This document shows, in pieces, positions 1 through 12,090 of a DNA stretch of 64,000 nucleotides; position 1 is the first letter of the stretch, and every line of letters starts with the position of its first letter. The stretch spans positions 30,889,168 through 30,953,167 of the forward strand of contig CAMGYJ010000006.1 of NCBI GenBank assembly GCA_946122785.1, written 5' to 3'. The notes under the pieces were generated by a model. That model made no database searches and was not told the origin of the DNA. It saw only the letters and a program-made list of their open reading frames with translations. This DNA comes from Linum tenue (taxonomy: Eukaryota > Streptophyta > Magnoliopsida > Malpighiales > Linaceae). The position numbers were made by a program, and so were the translations under genes.

Positions 1-2040
1 GTGAACCATGATGAAGAAAGTGCCGAGGAGGACGACTCGCCAAGGACAAGTAGTTGTCGATCGAAGCGCTTGATGTGTAAGTACCATCTCTTACTTTGTA
101 AATTCACTCTTTGCCTTTGTACTTACTAAACTACGTATCATGACCACAACCTCCAATATCAACGAGGATTGACAACAACCTAAAAAGCATGCAAGGAATT
201 CCTCAAGCTCACAGGTACTCATATCCCCTCACTTCTTATCATATATTTTTTCCAATTCTTGACCAAACCACCTAATCATACGTTGTATGGATATGAGCAT
301 ACTTATGATAGTGAAGATTATGAGCAAGACCTGGATGAAGAGATCATTGACGTTGACTCCATGGGTCTAAAGAGGGAAGACTTCGTCAACTCCACCTTGG
401 ACACTCTTGATGAACATGGATCCAATCGCCCCCTTGTCCACCAGACGACCTCAACCTCACCATCAACAAGCTTGACATTCGCTTTGACTAATGTTGGAGA
501 GCAAGGGTCTCCTCTCGCTTCAACTGTCAAGTGACTGGTACACCACAAGTTACTGCTCCACTCCAAAGTATCAATATTGCACCATCGCGACTGCTCCACT
601 CTTTATGAATCTCAAACAACCGACATTAACAAGAGCTCTTAGTACACCACAAGCCACTGCTCCTCGAAGTATCAATATGGCACCACCAACCTTTGGCACC
701 ATCACATCCTTTCCTGCCTCAAGAGTTTTCGTCGACCTGGATTCACAAAATAATAGGAGCACTAGCACAGTGGATAACGCTGTGAGCAAAAACTCCAACT
801 AAGCTCATAACCTGGACAAAACTCCTCCAAACAACCCTACAAAAACCATTAAGAGTTCTAACCCAGTTAGCACCATGGTAACCAACCGAATTTCCTGCCA
901 TTCCACTAACATACGACATGAGCTAACTCCATGAATTTGTTTTGTTTTTGTTTTGTTTTTTTTAGGTCGTGCCAAGCTTGACAGAAGCAGAGAAATTCTA
1001 TGCAACTCTAAATGAGAATGGATCTAGTCTAGCCCTACATTCCTCCAATGATCCACTCACCAGCGCTCTTGCTACCATTGATCAATTCCTTTCTCTCCAA
1101 GTGGATGAAGCTGCCAACACTCCAGAGACCAACTGGCCTGATGCGGCCTTTAAGTTGTTGGAGACTGTTCCCATAGACGAGATACCATTAGGACTTTTGG
1201 AAACCACATCTTTGTATGGCTTCGAACTCTCAGATTTTAGCTTTCTCTCGTTTATTTTAGCCCAAATAAGCTCATGCAATCATCATTCAATCATTCATTC
1301 ACCCTAATTCACCTAATCCTTCGCCCTATTGCTAAGTTCAACATTCATTTCACTAAAATTTTCCTCACTTCACTACCTAATCCGATTCTCCGAAATTAAC
1401 CAAGGTAGAGTTGAAAACAAACCTGAAGACTCAAGTAGAATGGTAGGAGAAGTGAGGAGAGGTTGAAGGAGGCAAAAAAACAGGCCGGAAACAGGCCGGA
1501 GGAGGATCGCTGCTTCATCGGAAGCTCATCGGAGGCTCGCCGGAAGCTCGGCGGCGGCGACTTCACCGGGAAAAATGACTCCAAATCCCCACAAAATCTC
1601 AGCGAAGGCTGCCCTTAACGAGGGAAGAATGGGTTTGTGATTGGTTTTTGGTTTGGATCGCCAGAAATGGACAAAAATGGCAAAATTCGTCGAAAAATTG
1701 CGGTTTTCCGGCGATTTTGGGTCATGAAGTGAAGGGTCAATGTTCTCGAACCTTTTATAGGCAGACCCCGAGATTTACGGACACGTTTGACTCTTCACGG
1801 TCAAATAAGGGCGTGAACAGAGCAATCCGTCCGTGAACAACAGTGAAAACAATGTACTTCCGAAAAATTTTACTAGACCTACTCCACCGTGCCTACTATC
1901 ATTCACGGCACAACTCAAAACATGCAATCACAAAAACCCGACACGGGGATAGCACTCGACCACTTGAACTCTTCACTGGACAAAAAAATGGGAAAAGTAA
2001 ACAAACCTACGTTGGGTTGCCTCCCAACAAGCGCTAAGTT
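1..2040. other. Unresolved region, probably 3' non-coding part of a Gypsy element
   Basis: No convincing gene. Short open frames on + at 259-534, 491-802 and 969-1307 contain acidic, low-complexity peptides that I do not recognise; the one at 969 follows a T-rich tract ending in TTTTAG that looks like a splice acceptor. The stretch 1300-2040 (CGCCGG-rich on the minus strand near 1500-1570, then repeated wording around TCACGG/CCGTGAA) resembles the long non-coding 3' part of Athila-type Gypsy elements, read on the minus strand. The minus-strand motif TTGTTGGGAGGCAACCCAAC at 2013-2032 is common just after pol in that group. No copy of the LTR sequence that begins at 4946 is visible here, so the 3' LTR is outside the window or lost. 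Confidence 0.35.
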
Positions 2041-2069
2041 AATGTCACTAGCTTGACGTTGCGGATCTA

Positions 2070-4813
2070 TCACGCCTTTGAACGGGATGCTACCGAGAGT
2101 GGATCCGCCACGTTCTCGGGGCGAGACATGTCACCTCCCAACTTACTCTTCTTGGGGTGGCCTTCTTGGCCTATGACTTTCGTTTTGCCCTTTTCCTTCC
2201 TCCTAGCATTAGCGTGATTCGTCATTTCCCTCCAAGCTCTCTTCCTTCTTTCTTTGGGCAAGATGCCCTCCTTTTTTTCCTGCTTCACATCACCACAAGG
2301 AACAATAGTAATAGTGGGGTTCACCTTGAGAGGCTCTCTTCCACTTGCATTCATACCATTCGATTTCACTTCCTTCACATCCTCACTCCTATGCTTAGGT
2401 ACAATTCTAAGAGTAATTTTCTCCTCGCCATCTCTTAGAATCAAAGTCCCCTCATTCACATCAATTAAAGCCTTAGCGGTGGCAAGGAAGGGATGTCCTA
2501 GTATGAGTGGCTTATCTGAATCTTCACTGATATCAAGGATCACAAAGTCCGTCGGATAACAGAATATTCCCACTCGTACTAGCACATCCTCCACAATACC
2601 CCTAGGACTAATGACAGAGCGATCGCCAATGTGACACTAAGCCTCGTAATCTTTAGTTCACCTATGTCTAGCCTCTTAAAAAGCTTAAATGACATCACAT
2701 TTATGCTCACCCCTAAGTCCGCCAAGGAGTTCTCTGTGTGATGAGTACCGATGCAGAGAGGTATAGTGAAACTACCTGGATCAGGTTGCTTCTTGGGCAA
2801 CCTATTGAGGATAAAAGCTGAGCACTCCTCACTTAGAGTGACATTGGCGAGGTCTTCGAAATTCGGGTTCTTGGAGAGAAGCCCCTTGAGGTATTTCGAA
2901 TATCGTGGCATGTGAGCCATTGCTTCGAGGAAGGGAATGTTGAGGTGGAGCTTTCGAAGCATCTCCATGAAACCTCCACATTCTGCTTCCAATCTTTCCT
3001 TGTGCACCCTCGTGGGAAAAGTTAGGGGTGGCGTGTACTCAGCCACCGGAGGTGGTGTTGGTGATGCCTTCTTCACCACTCCTCTCTTTTCCCCCGAGGT
3101 TTCTTCTTCTCCTCCTTCAAGTAGAGGGACTTCCTTCTCCTTCACTTCTTTGGCAACGACCTCCGGAGTCACCTTCCCACTTTGCAATTGAATTTCATTC
3201 ACCCCGGCATGATCCTTAGGGTTTGTAATGGTTTGAGAAGGTAGGGCTCCCTTTTTCCCACGGTGAGGATCCCGCCAAGATTGCCGATTTGCACTTCCAA
3301 ATTCTGGAGGCTTGCTTGATGACATCGGAGTCCCGCCTCCACCAAGGTAAACTTTGAGGTTTCCACATCCATGAATTTCTCAATCTTCTCGAACTTCAAA
3401 GAGTTTGTACTCATGAAGGTGGTCACAAGGTCTTCAAGCTTAGAGAACTTGTGGACTTGTTGTTGTTGGAAACCTTGGCCACCTTGTGTTTGGTATGGTT
3501 GTTGGAAGTTCGAGTTTTGAAATTGAGGCCTTTGTTGGATGTAAGTCGGACGAGGTTGATAGTTGCCCATCGTACCTTGGAAACCGGGAGGACTTGGATT
3601 GGTAGGGGAAGACCAAGCGAAGTTTGGATGATTGAACCCCCGGGGTTGTAGGTGTTATTATAAGGGTTGTTCCCTCTAGCATTGGTGCTGAAGCTCACTT
3701 GCTCCTCGGGGGTACTTGTCTCCTTCATCGCTTGGTAATCCGCAATTTCAAGATTAGTGCTAGAACACCAATCACAAGATATCACCTCTCTCTTCCTTTG
3801 CTTTTTGTCCTCAAGGATCACCTTGGTCAACTTGTCAAGCTTTTCTTCAAGTGGAGCACTTGCTCCCACACTACGCACTCCTCTTTTGGTGCTTCTCTTA
3901 CTACTCCTCGTCAAGCCCCAATAATATCTCTTAAGAGCCATATCCTCGAGCAACTCGATCACTTGAGGCGGGGTCATGTTCATTAACCTCCCTTGGCAAA
4001 GAGAATCGATAAGGATCTTGTCATCTTGAATGAGACCGCCATAGAAAGTTTCTATCTGAAATTGCTCTTCGAACCCATGATGAGGGCATTGGAGGAGGAG
4101 TCCGAGAACCTTTCCCATGCATCCCTCAACGTCTCATCCTCCTCTTGCTCAAAGTGAGTGATCTTCTTCCTCCACTCGGCCGTCTTGGAAGGAGGACAAT
4201 ATCGGTTCATGAATTTGTTGAGCAAATTGTCCCATGATGTAATAGAGAGAGTCGATCGGTTGTTGAGCCATTGGAGCTCTTTCCCCGCAAGAGAGTAGGG
4301 GAATAGCCTCAATTGTAATGCCTCCGCGAAGACACCATTTATCTTCAAAATTCCCGCAAGCTCAAGAACCCTTTGCACATGCTCCCTTGGCGATTCATTG
4401 GCAAGCCCGTGAAATAATGCATTGTTTTGAATCATCGTGACTAGGGCGGGCTTGATTTCAAAGTTGTTGGCGGCCACGGATGGATGTACGATGGGAGATT
4501 GGATATCCGCCGCCCGTGGAGCCATGTAATAGCCCATAGTCCTTGGTTCTTCCTCGGCTCCCGCATCCGCATTTGCATTCGGAGCTGGATTGGAAGCTTG
4601 TGGTTGATTTGCCGTCATCTCAACTTCAACTTCACCTTCTACTTCAAATCTTCTAACTTCGGGACCAACTTGATGTCCCCTCTCTTCAATTCTCCTTATT
4701 GATTCTGCTAACTCCCTCTCACGAGCCAAGAGTCGGAGAGTTCGGTTGATGTTCTCGTCTAGTGGCACTAAAGGTGTCGGATTGCTCCTGGTCATACACT
4801 TCCCTGTACACAC
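2070..4813 (-). pseudogene. Gypsy gag-protease polyprotein, frameshifted
   Basis: Minus-strand coding remnants in order: 4813-4052 holds the retrotransposon gag core, with the segment from LRLFPYSLAGKELQWL through SWDNLLNKFMNRYCP and a LRDAWERF motif. Frames at 4118-3423 and 3570-3199 continue with the cysteine-containing CDWC stretch and a Gln/Asn/Pro-rich linker. Frames at 3325-2579 and 2594-2070 hold the protease region (FILNRLPKKQPDPGSFTIP, then a LADLGVSINVM active-site region, then DKPLILGHPFLATAKALID). The usual catalytic D-S/T-G appears as D-L-G, so the copy is probably inactive. At least three frame changes separate the pieces. In life the product would form capsid particles and process the polyprotein. 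Confidence 0.85.
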
Positions 4814-4921
4814 TTAAAAGAACAACAACACATCTAGCACAAGCAACATTTCACACGAACAAAACTGAAAATTAAAGCTAGATTAACACCAAACAATCTT
4901 TTCAAGATAACGGACCGTAGT

Positions 4922-4939
4922 TCCACGGCAACGGCGCCA
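4922..4939 (-). promoter_or_regulatory. Primer binding site, tRNA-Asp type
   Basis: On the minus strand it reads TGGCGCCGTTGCCGTGGA, complementary to the 3' end of plant tRNA-Asp(GUC) with one mismatch (T for G near its 3' side). This is the primer site typical of Athila/Calypso Gypsy elements. It sits about 110 bp upstream of the gag start at 4813. Confidence 0.8.
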
Positions 4940-4945
4940 AAAATT

Positions 4946-5800
4946 TGACTCGCTCTGACTATCACAATAAAATCTCAGTAAGGCCCAAGTATAAACCTTA
5001 GATGGTTGCAATATAGGGCAAGTATGTTTAAATATCAACCCGAGACGGCCCATGTACCACTACTTCGATTGTTTGAGACATTATCTAGTGGATGGTTTTG
5101 GTGAAAACAAAGATCTAAAGCTAAAGTACTTGCAAAGAGAAATGGATTTGACACTAATTGAGAAGGCTTCACCCGAGTGTTGCTCCCCTAGCTAGCAATT
5201 ACAACTTGATGGATCGAATGGTCGTGTGTGGTGAGGGGGTTGTAAACCGTAGGGAAGTCTAAAGAGTGTACAATTCGGCCTGAATCAATGATGCGGGTGG
5301 GTTTGTGGGTTCACCCACATCACAATGTACATAATATAAAAGAGTCAACTTGACATGGTAATCGGTAGAGAGAGTTATCAAGAGGAAACAAGAAGATGGA
5401 ATAGGGGGGAAATGTCGAATTAGTTCTGAAATCGGATAGAAATTCTATTATGGAGGAGTTTTCTACAGATGGAGATGATTATCAAGTGCAGGAAACTAAG
5501 GAAAATAATTCAACATAGGAAAGAGAGGTGATCTAGGCACAAGAATCAGAAGAAGAAATAACGGGAAAAAGAGGGGATCATGATTTGGAAGATTGGCTTC
5601 GAGGTTCAATCTTCAGGAGCAGCCCTAGTTTTCGTCCAACGTCTCCACTCTCCCTTCTCCATCGCCAATAACTTTGTTCTTTTTTATGTTGAGTTGAGCG
5701 GGTTACCCGCTTTGTCTCATGTGAATCCATGTAATATTTGCATCAAAATTTTCACTACTCTATCAAACAATTGTGTAGAGAAAACTTAGGCATTTTGCGA
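4946..5800 (-). other. Probable 5' LTR of the Gypsy element, outer boundary unknown
   Basis: The base pair complementary to a terminal CA lies at 4946-4947, six bases from the primer site, so the LTR should run rightward from here. Its outer end cannot be fixed because no second LTR is in the window. The end coordinate is a placeholder. A short open frame at 5580-5789 has no recognised product. Confidence 0.35.
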
Positions 5801-6725
5801 TTATGATACTCTTAATAATTTATAGTTTGCATCCCCATATTTAATGGATATTAACAATAATTTGCACCCAAATATCTAATGGATATATTACACAACACAA
5901 TAACCAATAATAGTAGTAAAAAAACTATTCTTTATTCTCCACCTTTAGAAGTATATGGCAGTATGTAGTATGGTTCGCAAGTATGATGAATATTCGTTAG
6001 TATAAGAAACAAAAAAAAATCATGTGGAAACAGGATGCAGGTCATTCGGAGACCCGCTATCCACCCACATAAGTGCGGGTGAGAGATTTTTCAATCCGCA
6101 ATCCACCAACATCAATCACCCACTGGTTGCGGGTAGATCAATATCAATACGCGGATTAACCACCCACGTGCCCACCCCTAATTGCTACCATCTCCAAATT
6201 TGGAGACCTCGTGTTTTTTTATAGTTTTTCTTTACTTAATAATGTGCTTATGATCATTGTAATATAATTTGTTCAGGTTAATTTTTGTATAGTTCGCCAT
6301 CATTTTTAAATACATATTTTTCGATAAATTTTTTTTTAATTTGAGGTCGAATTTTTTTGACAAAAAATGATTGAACTAATTTGGGTTTACAACAATTAAT
6401 GTCATAATTAATTGACCTAGGTTATCCTAATTAAATCCCGAATCAATCCCATAATTAATTGACCTAGATTACCCTAATTAAACCCCTAATCAATCACACA
6501 ATTATCTAATTAAACCCCTAATCATCTTAAAATAAGCATTAATTTTTCCAAAAAAAAAAATAGGCATTAATTTCACATTTAACCCCTCTCCGGGGCGCGT
6601 GGGGGAGCACGCCCAGCCACTTTCCTTCCCGGGAATCGCCAAAACCTTCCCCAAAAATGGCGACTCTTTTGCCGATTCTCCCCAAAATTGGCGTCGGTCG
6701 CCAATTAAAGCGTCCCGCTGGGGAT
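5801..6725. other. Intergenic, AT-rich; one hAT-like terminus
   Basis: No gene seen. The stretch 6040-6181 is rich in GTGGGT/ACCCAC words and ends in GTGCCCACCCCTA, which resembles the TAGGGGTGGGC terminal motif of the complete hAT element at 26795-27607, so a truncated hAT relative may end at 6181. From 6390 to 6530 there are short near-duplicate phrases (ATTAATTGACCTAG, CCCTAATTAAACCCC). From 6580 to 6725 the sequence turns GC-rich without an open frame of note. Confidence 0.3.
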
Positions 6726-7737
6726 GGGAATTCTCCGGGTCAGATCAGGTCCTTAAACCCCCTTTTTAAGGAGGATCTTAAACCTATTCCAGCCAATAGG
6801 AGAAGGAGAGAGAAATATTAGTAATCATTAGCTAACTACCTACAAGGGTAAGACTAGAATATAATAATAATTTAATGATATTAATGATTACAATTAAAAA
6901 GGGTAGAAACCCTCACTTTCAAAAATTCATTTCCGTAATTTTGTACTCCTCCCAACCCTATAACAGTTTTCATCGAAGCCACGTCTGCGATCCCGGTGTC
7001 GGCTTCCCGTCGCTTCCCGTATGCAATCCCGCTGTCGGTGTCCCGTCGTCACGTCGCCATCTCGCCGTCGATGTCAATTCCCCTTGCCATCACGCCGTCG
7101 ATTCCATCAATTCCTCCCGTCGTCAAGTCTCCATAACGCCGTCGATTCTCTCGCTGTCGCGCTGTTGATTCCTCTCGTCTGCTTCCCGTCCTCATGACGC
7201 CATCTCCTCGTGTTCCAGTAAGCAACCTGGCCGCCGGCGTCTCGACGACAAAGTGGACTATGTACCCGGCATATGGAATCGTCGAAAGCTTTTTGTGTGT
7301 ATTTCATTTGGTTATTATATATTGGCTTATGTTGGTATTAAAGTGTTCCATTGAAAATGTTAATAACGTAAGGGAAAATGATTATAACGTAGGTGCAAAT
7401 ATAGATAATCCATTATGTTGCAATTTGTAGATTCGTGGTGTGTTAATAATTAAATGGAATATAATTAATAATAACTTTATGGTTTGTTAATAATCGATTA
7501 ATCATCCATGAAATACCTTGGTTTGTTAATAATTGAATTGGGTGATAATGTTACTAACTTTGCTTATAATGATAATAACGTAAGTAAATATGTTAATAAC
7601 GTAGGTGAAATATGTTAATAATCATTGAAAATATTAATAACGTAAGTAAATATGTTAATAACGTAGGTGAAAATATGGATAACGTAGTTTGTTGACATTA
7701 TCACTTGTAGAAAGCTTTAACCTCGTTGTCTATTAAT

Positions 7738-8015
7738 AATTCGAGAAGGTATAATTAATAATAACGTCATTGTTTGTTAATAATTGACAAAGAAATATAT
7801 TTGCATGTGGATAAGTGTATATGTGAAATGCTAATAACGCATGTTAAAATGATAACGACATAGCTGAAAATGTTGATATCGTAAGTAAATATATTAATAA
7901 TGTAGGTTAAATATAGATAACGTAGTTTGTTGACATAATCACCGATGCAAAGCTTCAACCTCATGGTGTCTTAATAATTTGAAATGGTATAATTATTAAT
8001 AAGGTCACTGTTTGT
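7738..8015. repeat. Tandem repeat units flanking the LINE insertion
   Basis: The segment 7748-7960 (GGTATAATTAATAATAACGTCA, then ATTGACAAAGAAATATATTTGC, then GTGGATAAGTGTA) starts again at about 7988 and is cut at about 8015 by the LINE poly(T). The rest of that second unit resumes on the far side of the LINE at 12091 (TTGACAAAGAAATACATTTGC, GTGGATAAGTGTA). The LINE therefore landed inside the second unit of a tandem duplication. Confidence 0.6.
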
Positions 8016-11000
8016 TTTTTTTTTTTTTTAGCAATAGACAATGGCATTACCAAATCAAAGATATCAATGTTTACAATCCAAAAAGAAACCACCGATCAAA
8101 GTCAAAACTCGCAACAACAGCAGGTAACAAAGAGAGGGTCTTCCTGGCTACATCATGAGCCACCCGATTGTCATTCCTGCCAACAAAAGAAACACCAAAA
8201 GCGCGATACTGCCGCCGCAACCCTTCAATCTCCTCAAGTATTCGCCCACCCTTCAAATCCCGAGCATCCCGTCGCTGAATCTTCTCAATAACACCCTTGG
8301 CATCCCCATAAAACCACACTTCATCAATCCCCTTCCATGAGCACCACTGAATCGCGTCCCGAAATGCAACTAACTCCACTAGAAAAGGATCAACAATACC
8401 TGCATAATAAAATCCCTTAACCATACACACACGCCCCATGCCATCGCGGACAACCAAGCCCCCCGCACCATGAGATCCCGACGCAACCGCCCCATCCACA
8501 TGACAGGAAAACGGCAACGCCAGCTGCGACTGGCCCGGACCCCAACCCCCTGCCAAAATTCGACGCTGCGGCATCGGGACTTGCCCCGGCTGTACAAACG
8601 CCAACCATTCCCTCACCTGCGCCTTGTACTGACGGACTAAATACGAAATATCATACTGCAAATGCTCAAAAACTACCCAGTTCCGGCTCTTCCAAATTCT
8701 CCATAGCAAGGCCACCACGTGCACAATCCGCTCCGTCCCAACATCCTGCTCAACAATCTTATGGAAGAACAAAGCAAAATTAGACACCCCAGCCATCCCT
8801 TCCACACCTGCCACAACCGAGCGGTTCCAAAGGGCCGCCGCGACTCTACAAGACAAGAACAAACGCTCAAGAGTCTCCACCGGCGCCCAGCAAACCGGGC
8901 ATCTGGGAGAGATGGTCTCTCCGTCTTCAGGAGGGTCGAGGACCTCAGAAGGAATTTGCCCCTGCTTCTCAATAACAGCCTCTGCAGTGGGTAAAATACG
9001 CCTAAGGAGCTGCCACACAAAGAATTTCAACTTAGGAGGTAGTGGAAAGCTCCACACTTTCTTCCAAAATCCCATATCGAAAAACGAAACCTCCTCCTTC
9101 CACCCCGGAGCTCTACGGATAATCTGAAGAGCCAGATGGTAGCCCGACTTCACAGTATACTCCTCATCTGATTCCCAAGCCCAAACACAACGATCTGATA
9201 CCTGCCGAACTGGCAAAGGGATAGAGCAAATAGTCTACACCGGCGACTCAAGAAACAATGTTGCAGACACTCAACACACCATTTCCCCGTACCAAGGATC
9301 AAGAACGACTCCACACGGGCATCCGCCAACACCGGGGCTGAAGGGAGAACAAAGCACTCCTCACGCCGCACTCCTGGAATCCAGCTATCTTCCAGAACCC
9401 GAACTTCTTTCCCGTCTCCAATTTGCCAAACTAACCATTGCTGCAATAAATCCCTGCCATGGAGTACACTAGTCCACCCCCAGGACGGCCTAGACCCACG
9501 CTTAGCCTGGAGTATCGAGGTCTTCACAAAATACTTCCCCTTCAAAACCTGTGCCAGTAATGTATGCGGTTCCTGCCAAACGCGCCAAGCCACCTTTGCC
9601 AACAAAGCTTGGTTGAAGTCCTCAAAGCGTCTAAACCCAAGCCCACCATCGAATTTGCTATGACACAGGTTCCGCCAGGAAACCCAATGTGCCTTCTCCT
9701 TGTCCACCGAATACCCCCACCAAAAGCGAGCCATATGCTTGTCCAACTTTCGACATAAGGTCACTGGCAAGAGAAAACAAGACATAACATAAATTGGAAG
9801 CGCAGCAGCTACCGCTTTAAGAAGGACCTCCTTCGCTGCCCACGACAAGTGTCTCTGCTTCCATCCCTGAAGCTTTGCCAATAATCTCTCCTCCAAGTAC
9901 CGAAATTTCTCCACCTTAGACCGCTGCACTAGGGTGGGTAGACCTAGGTATTTATCTTGAACTCCTATAGCCCCAACACCAAGCATTGCCGTCATCTCCT
10001 CTGCCTCCAGAGGGTCCACATTCCCACTAAAGCATACTGCAGATTTATTCAAGTTAACTTTCTGACCACTCATCTCCTGATACATTTGCAGCAACTACAC
10101 CAATGTTTCACACTCCTGCCTAGACGCTCGCAAGAAAATGTATGAATCATCTGCAAAAAATAAATGAGACATGCTAGGGCATCTTGGATTCACCTTAACC
10201 CCCGCTAGCCTTTTCTCCGAGATAGCCTGTCTCAACAATGCCGCAAATCCCTCAGAACAGATGGCAAACAATAGCGGAGATAGCAGATCCCCCTGTCGTA
10301 GCCCTCTCGTCGATCGAAAATACCCTGCAGGCACACCGTTCATCATAACAGATAAAGACGCCGTCGAGACGCATTCCTGTACCCATCCTATCCATCGACG
10401 AATAAAACCCATCTTAGACATAATCGCAAGCAGAAAGTCCCACTCTACTCTATCATAGGCCTTTTCCATGTCAACCTTTAGAGCTAGGTAGGACTTCTTC
10501 CCTTGCTTTTTGATCTTAAGATAGTGCATGACCTCATGCCTAATCAGAACATTGTCAACAATCTGGCGACCACGAATAAACCCATTCTGATCCGGTGAGA
10601 TAATGGAAGGCAAAACAACAGCCATCCGCTCCGCCATGATTTTAGAAATAATCTTGTAAAAAAGTTGACAAAGACTAATCGGTCTAATCTGCTTCATAGA
10701 CTCCACCGAGTCCACCTTAGGAACCAAAGTCAGCCAGGTGTGATTGAAGCTCTTCAAGAGGCGCCCGGACTGAAAAAATGACTGAGCAGCTTCCACCACC
10801 TCCATCCCAACAATATCCCAGTACGACCTGTAAAACTTCCCGGTAAACCCATCCGAACCTGGGGCTTGAGTAGCACCGATGGAGAACACCGCTCGTCGAA
10901 TCTCGTCCGCTGAAACTTCGGCTGTCATGTCACTGTTTATCTGTTCCGTCACAACCTCCGGAACAGGGAGCCCTGCCATCCTCTCGGCTAAATTCGGCAA

Positions 11001-12090
11001 TTTCCTCTCCGAAGTGAAGAGCTCCTCATAAAACTCTCCTGCCACTGCACCCTTCTGGGCTTCCTCCGTCACCCAGGTACCATTTTTGTCAAGCAACCCT
11101 TCAATAAAATTGCGCCTATGCCGCGCCCGCGTAACAGTATGAAAATAAGAAGAATTCTTATCCCCCTTATCCAACCACCTAACTCGCGACTTCTGCCTCC
11201 AGTATTCCTCTTCCGCCGCCCATTGCACCGATAACTCTTTCTCAAGCACGGCAATGCGATCCCATTCCACACTCGTCCCCTCCTTCAATGCCCCAATTTT
11301 TGTCTGCAGGATACAAATATTCCGCGCCGAGTTATTCGTTCCCGCACGACTCCAATCAAAAAGTAAGTGACGCAGTGCTTTTAGTCGCTGCCATAACCGG
11401 AACATCGGCGACCCAGTATACGTTTGTTTCCAAACATAACTTACCAGCAATCTCGCCTCCGGGTTCTCCACCCATCGCGAGTCAAATCTAAATAAGGGTT
11501 TAGCCATCCTGCTGAACGGCTTGTCTGCCACAAGTAAAGCTCTGTGATCCGACCCCATATCAGTACAGTGCTTTACCAATGTTTGCGGAAACTGTGCCGC
11601 CCAAAGCGGGGATACCAAAACCCGATCCAATCGCTCCATAATACATGCGCCCCCATGCGCCGATTCGACCAAGTGAACTGCGGACCCATGAACCCAATAT
11701 CTTGCAACGCAAGATTGCTCATAAAATCCCTAACACTCGCAGAGCTATTGGGGTCCCACGGCAGACCCCCTGCTTTTTCATTAGCCTCCATCACACAATT
11801 CATGTCTCCTACCACTAAAAATGGGACATTCAATTGCATACAGTAAATATTAAGAATAGTAGTCTGCTGCACACGGGTGTTCATGTCTGAAGAAAAGTAA
11901 ACACAAACACAAACATACTCCAAAGTCTCAATTTCATTACCAACACCAAAAGCAACAAAGAAAGAATCATGCGCCAGTACATGGAGATCAAAATCACAAT
12001 CCCACCCAATAGCAAGGCCACCGGCCGCATTCACAACATCAACAAGAAAAAAATTTGAAAACCTAACCCACGCAACCGCCGGGTAACTAT
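8016..12090 (-). mobile_element. L1-type LINE, 5'-truncated
   Basis: Non-LTR retrotransposon on the minus strand. Its 3' end is the poly(T) at about 8017-8030 (poly(A) on its own strand), and its 5' end breaks off inside the endonuclease domain near 12090, as is usual for incomplete target-primed reverse transcription. Inside lie endonuclease, reverse transcriptase, a zinc-binding reverse-transcriptase-associated region and an RNase H-like domain. It sits inside the TIR element at 6726-13532. Confidence 0.9.
8071..12088 (-). pseudogene. LINE ORF2: endonuclease, reverse transcriptase, RNase H remnants
   Basis: Minus-strand frames: 12109-11573 has the C-terminal half of the AP endonuclease (VVGDMNCVMEANEK, FTWSNRR); 11672-10095 has most of the reverse transcriptase (DGFTGKFYRSYWD, PISLCQLFYKIISKI, NGFIRGRQIVDNVL, KVDMEKAYDRVEW, GLRQGDLLSPLLF, FFADDSYIF with the catalytic ADD); 10094-9150 has the thumb and connection; 9216-8071 has the zinc-finger-like region (CPVC...LFLSCRVAAALW) and an RNase H-like domain (CHVDGAVASGSHGAGG through DNRVAHDVA). 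Breaks: a frameshift near 11640, an in-frame stop at about 10095, and a frameshift near 9200. It cannot make a full protein. Confidence 0.9.

Larger units (their letters stand above)
2041..4945 (-). mobile_element. Ty3/Gypsy (Athila-like) element body, gag-protease only
   Basis: Internal region of an LTR retrotransposon read on the minus strand: primer site at 4939-4922, then gag, then a retropepsin-like protease, then directly the 3' non-coding motif near 2030. Reverse transcriptase, RNase H and integrase are missing, which should take several kilobases between protease and 3' region. It therefore looks like a non-autonomous derivative or an internally deleted copy. The primer site type (tRNA-Asp) and gag style point to the Athila group; the lineage call is by analogy only. 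Confidence 0.75.

Noticed and set aside
8067..9127. Plus-strand frames within the LINE
   Set aside because: Antisense shadows of the RNase H and zinc-finger coding sequence.
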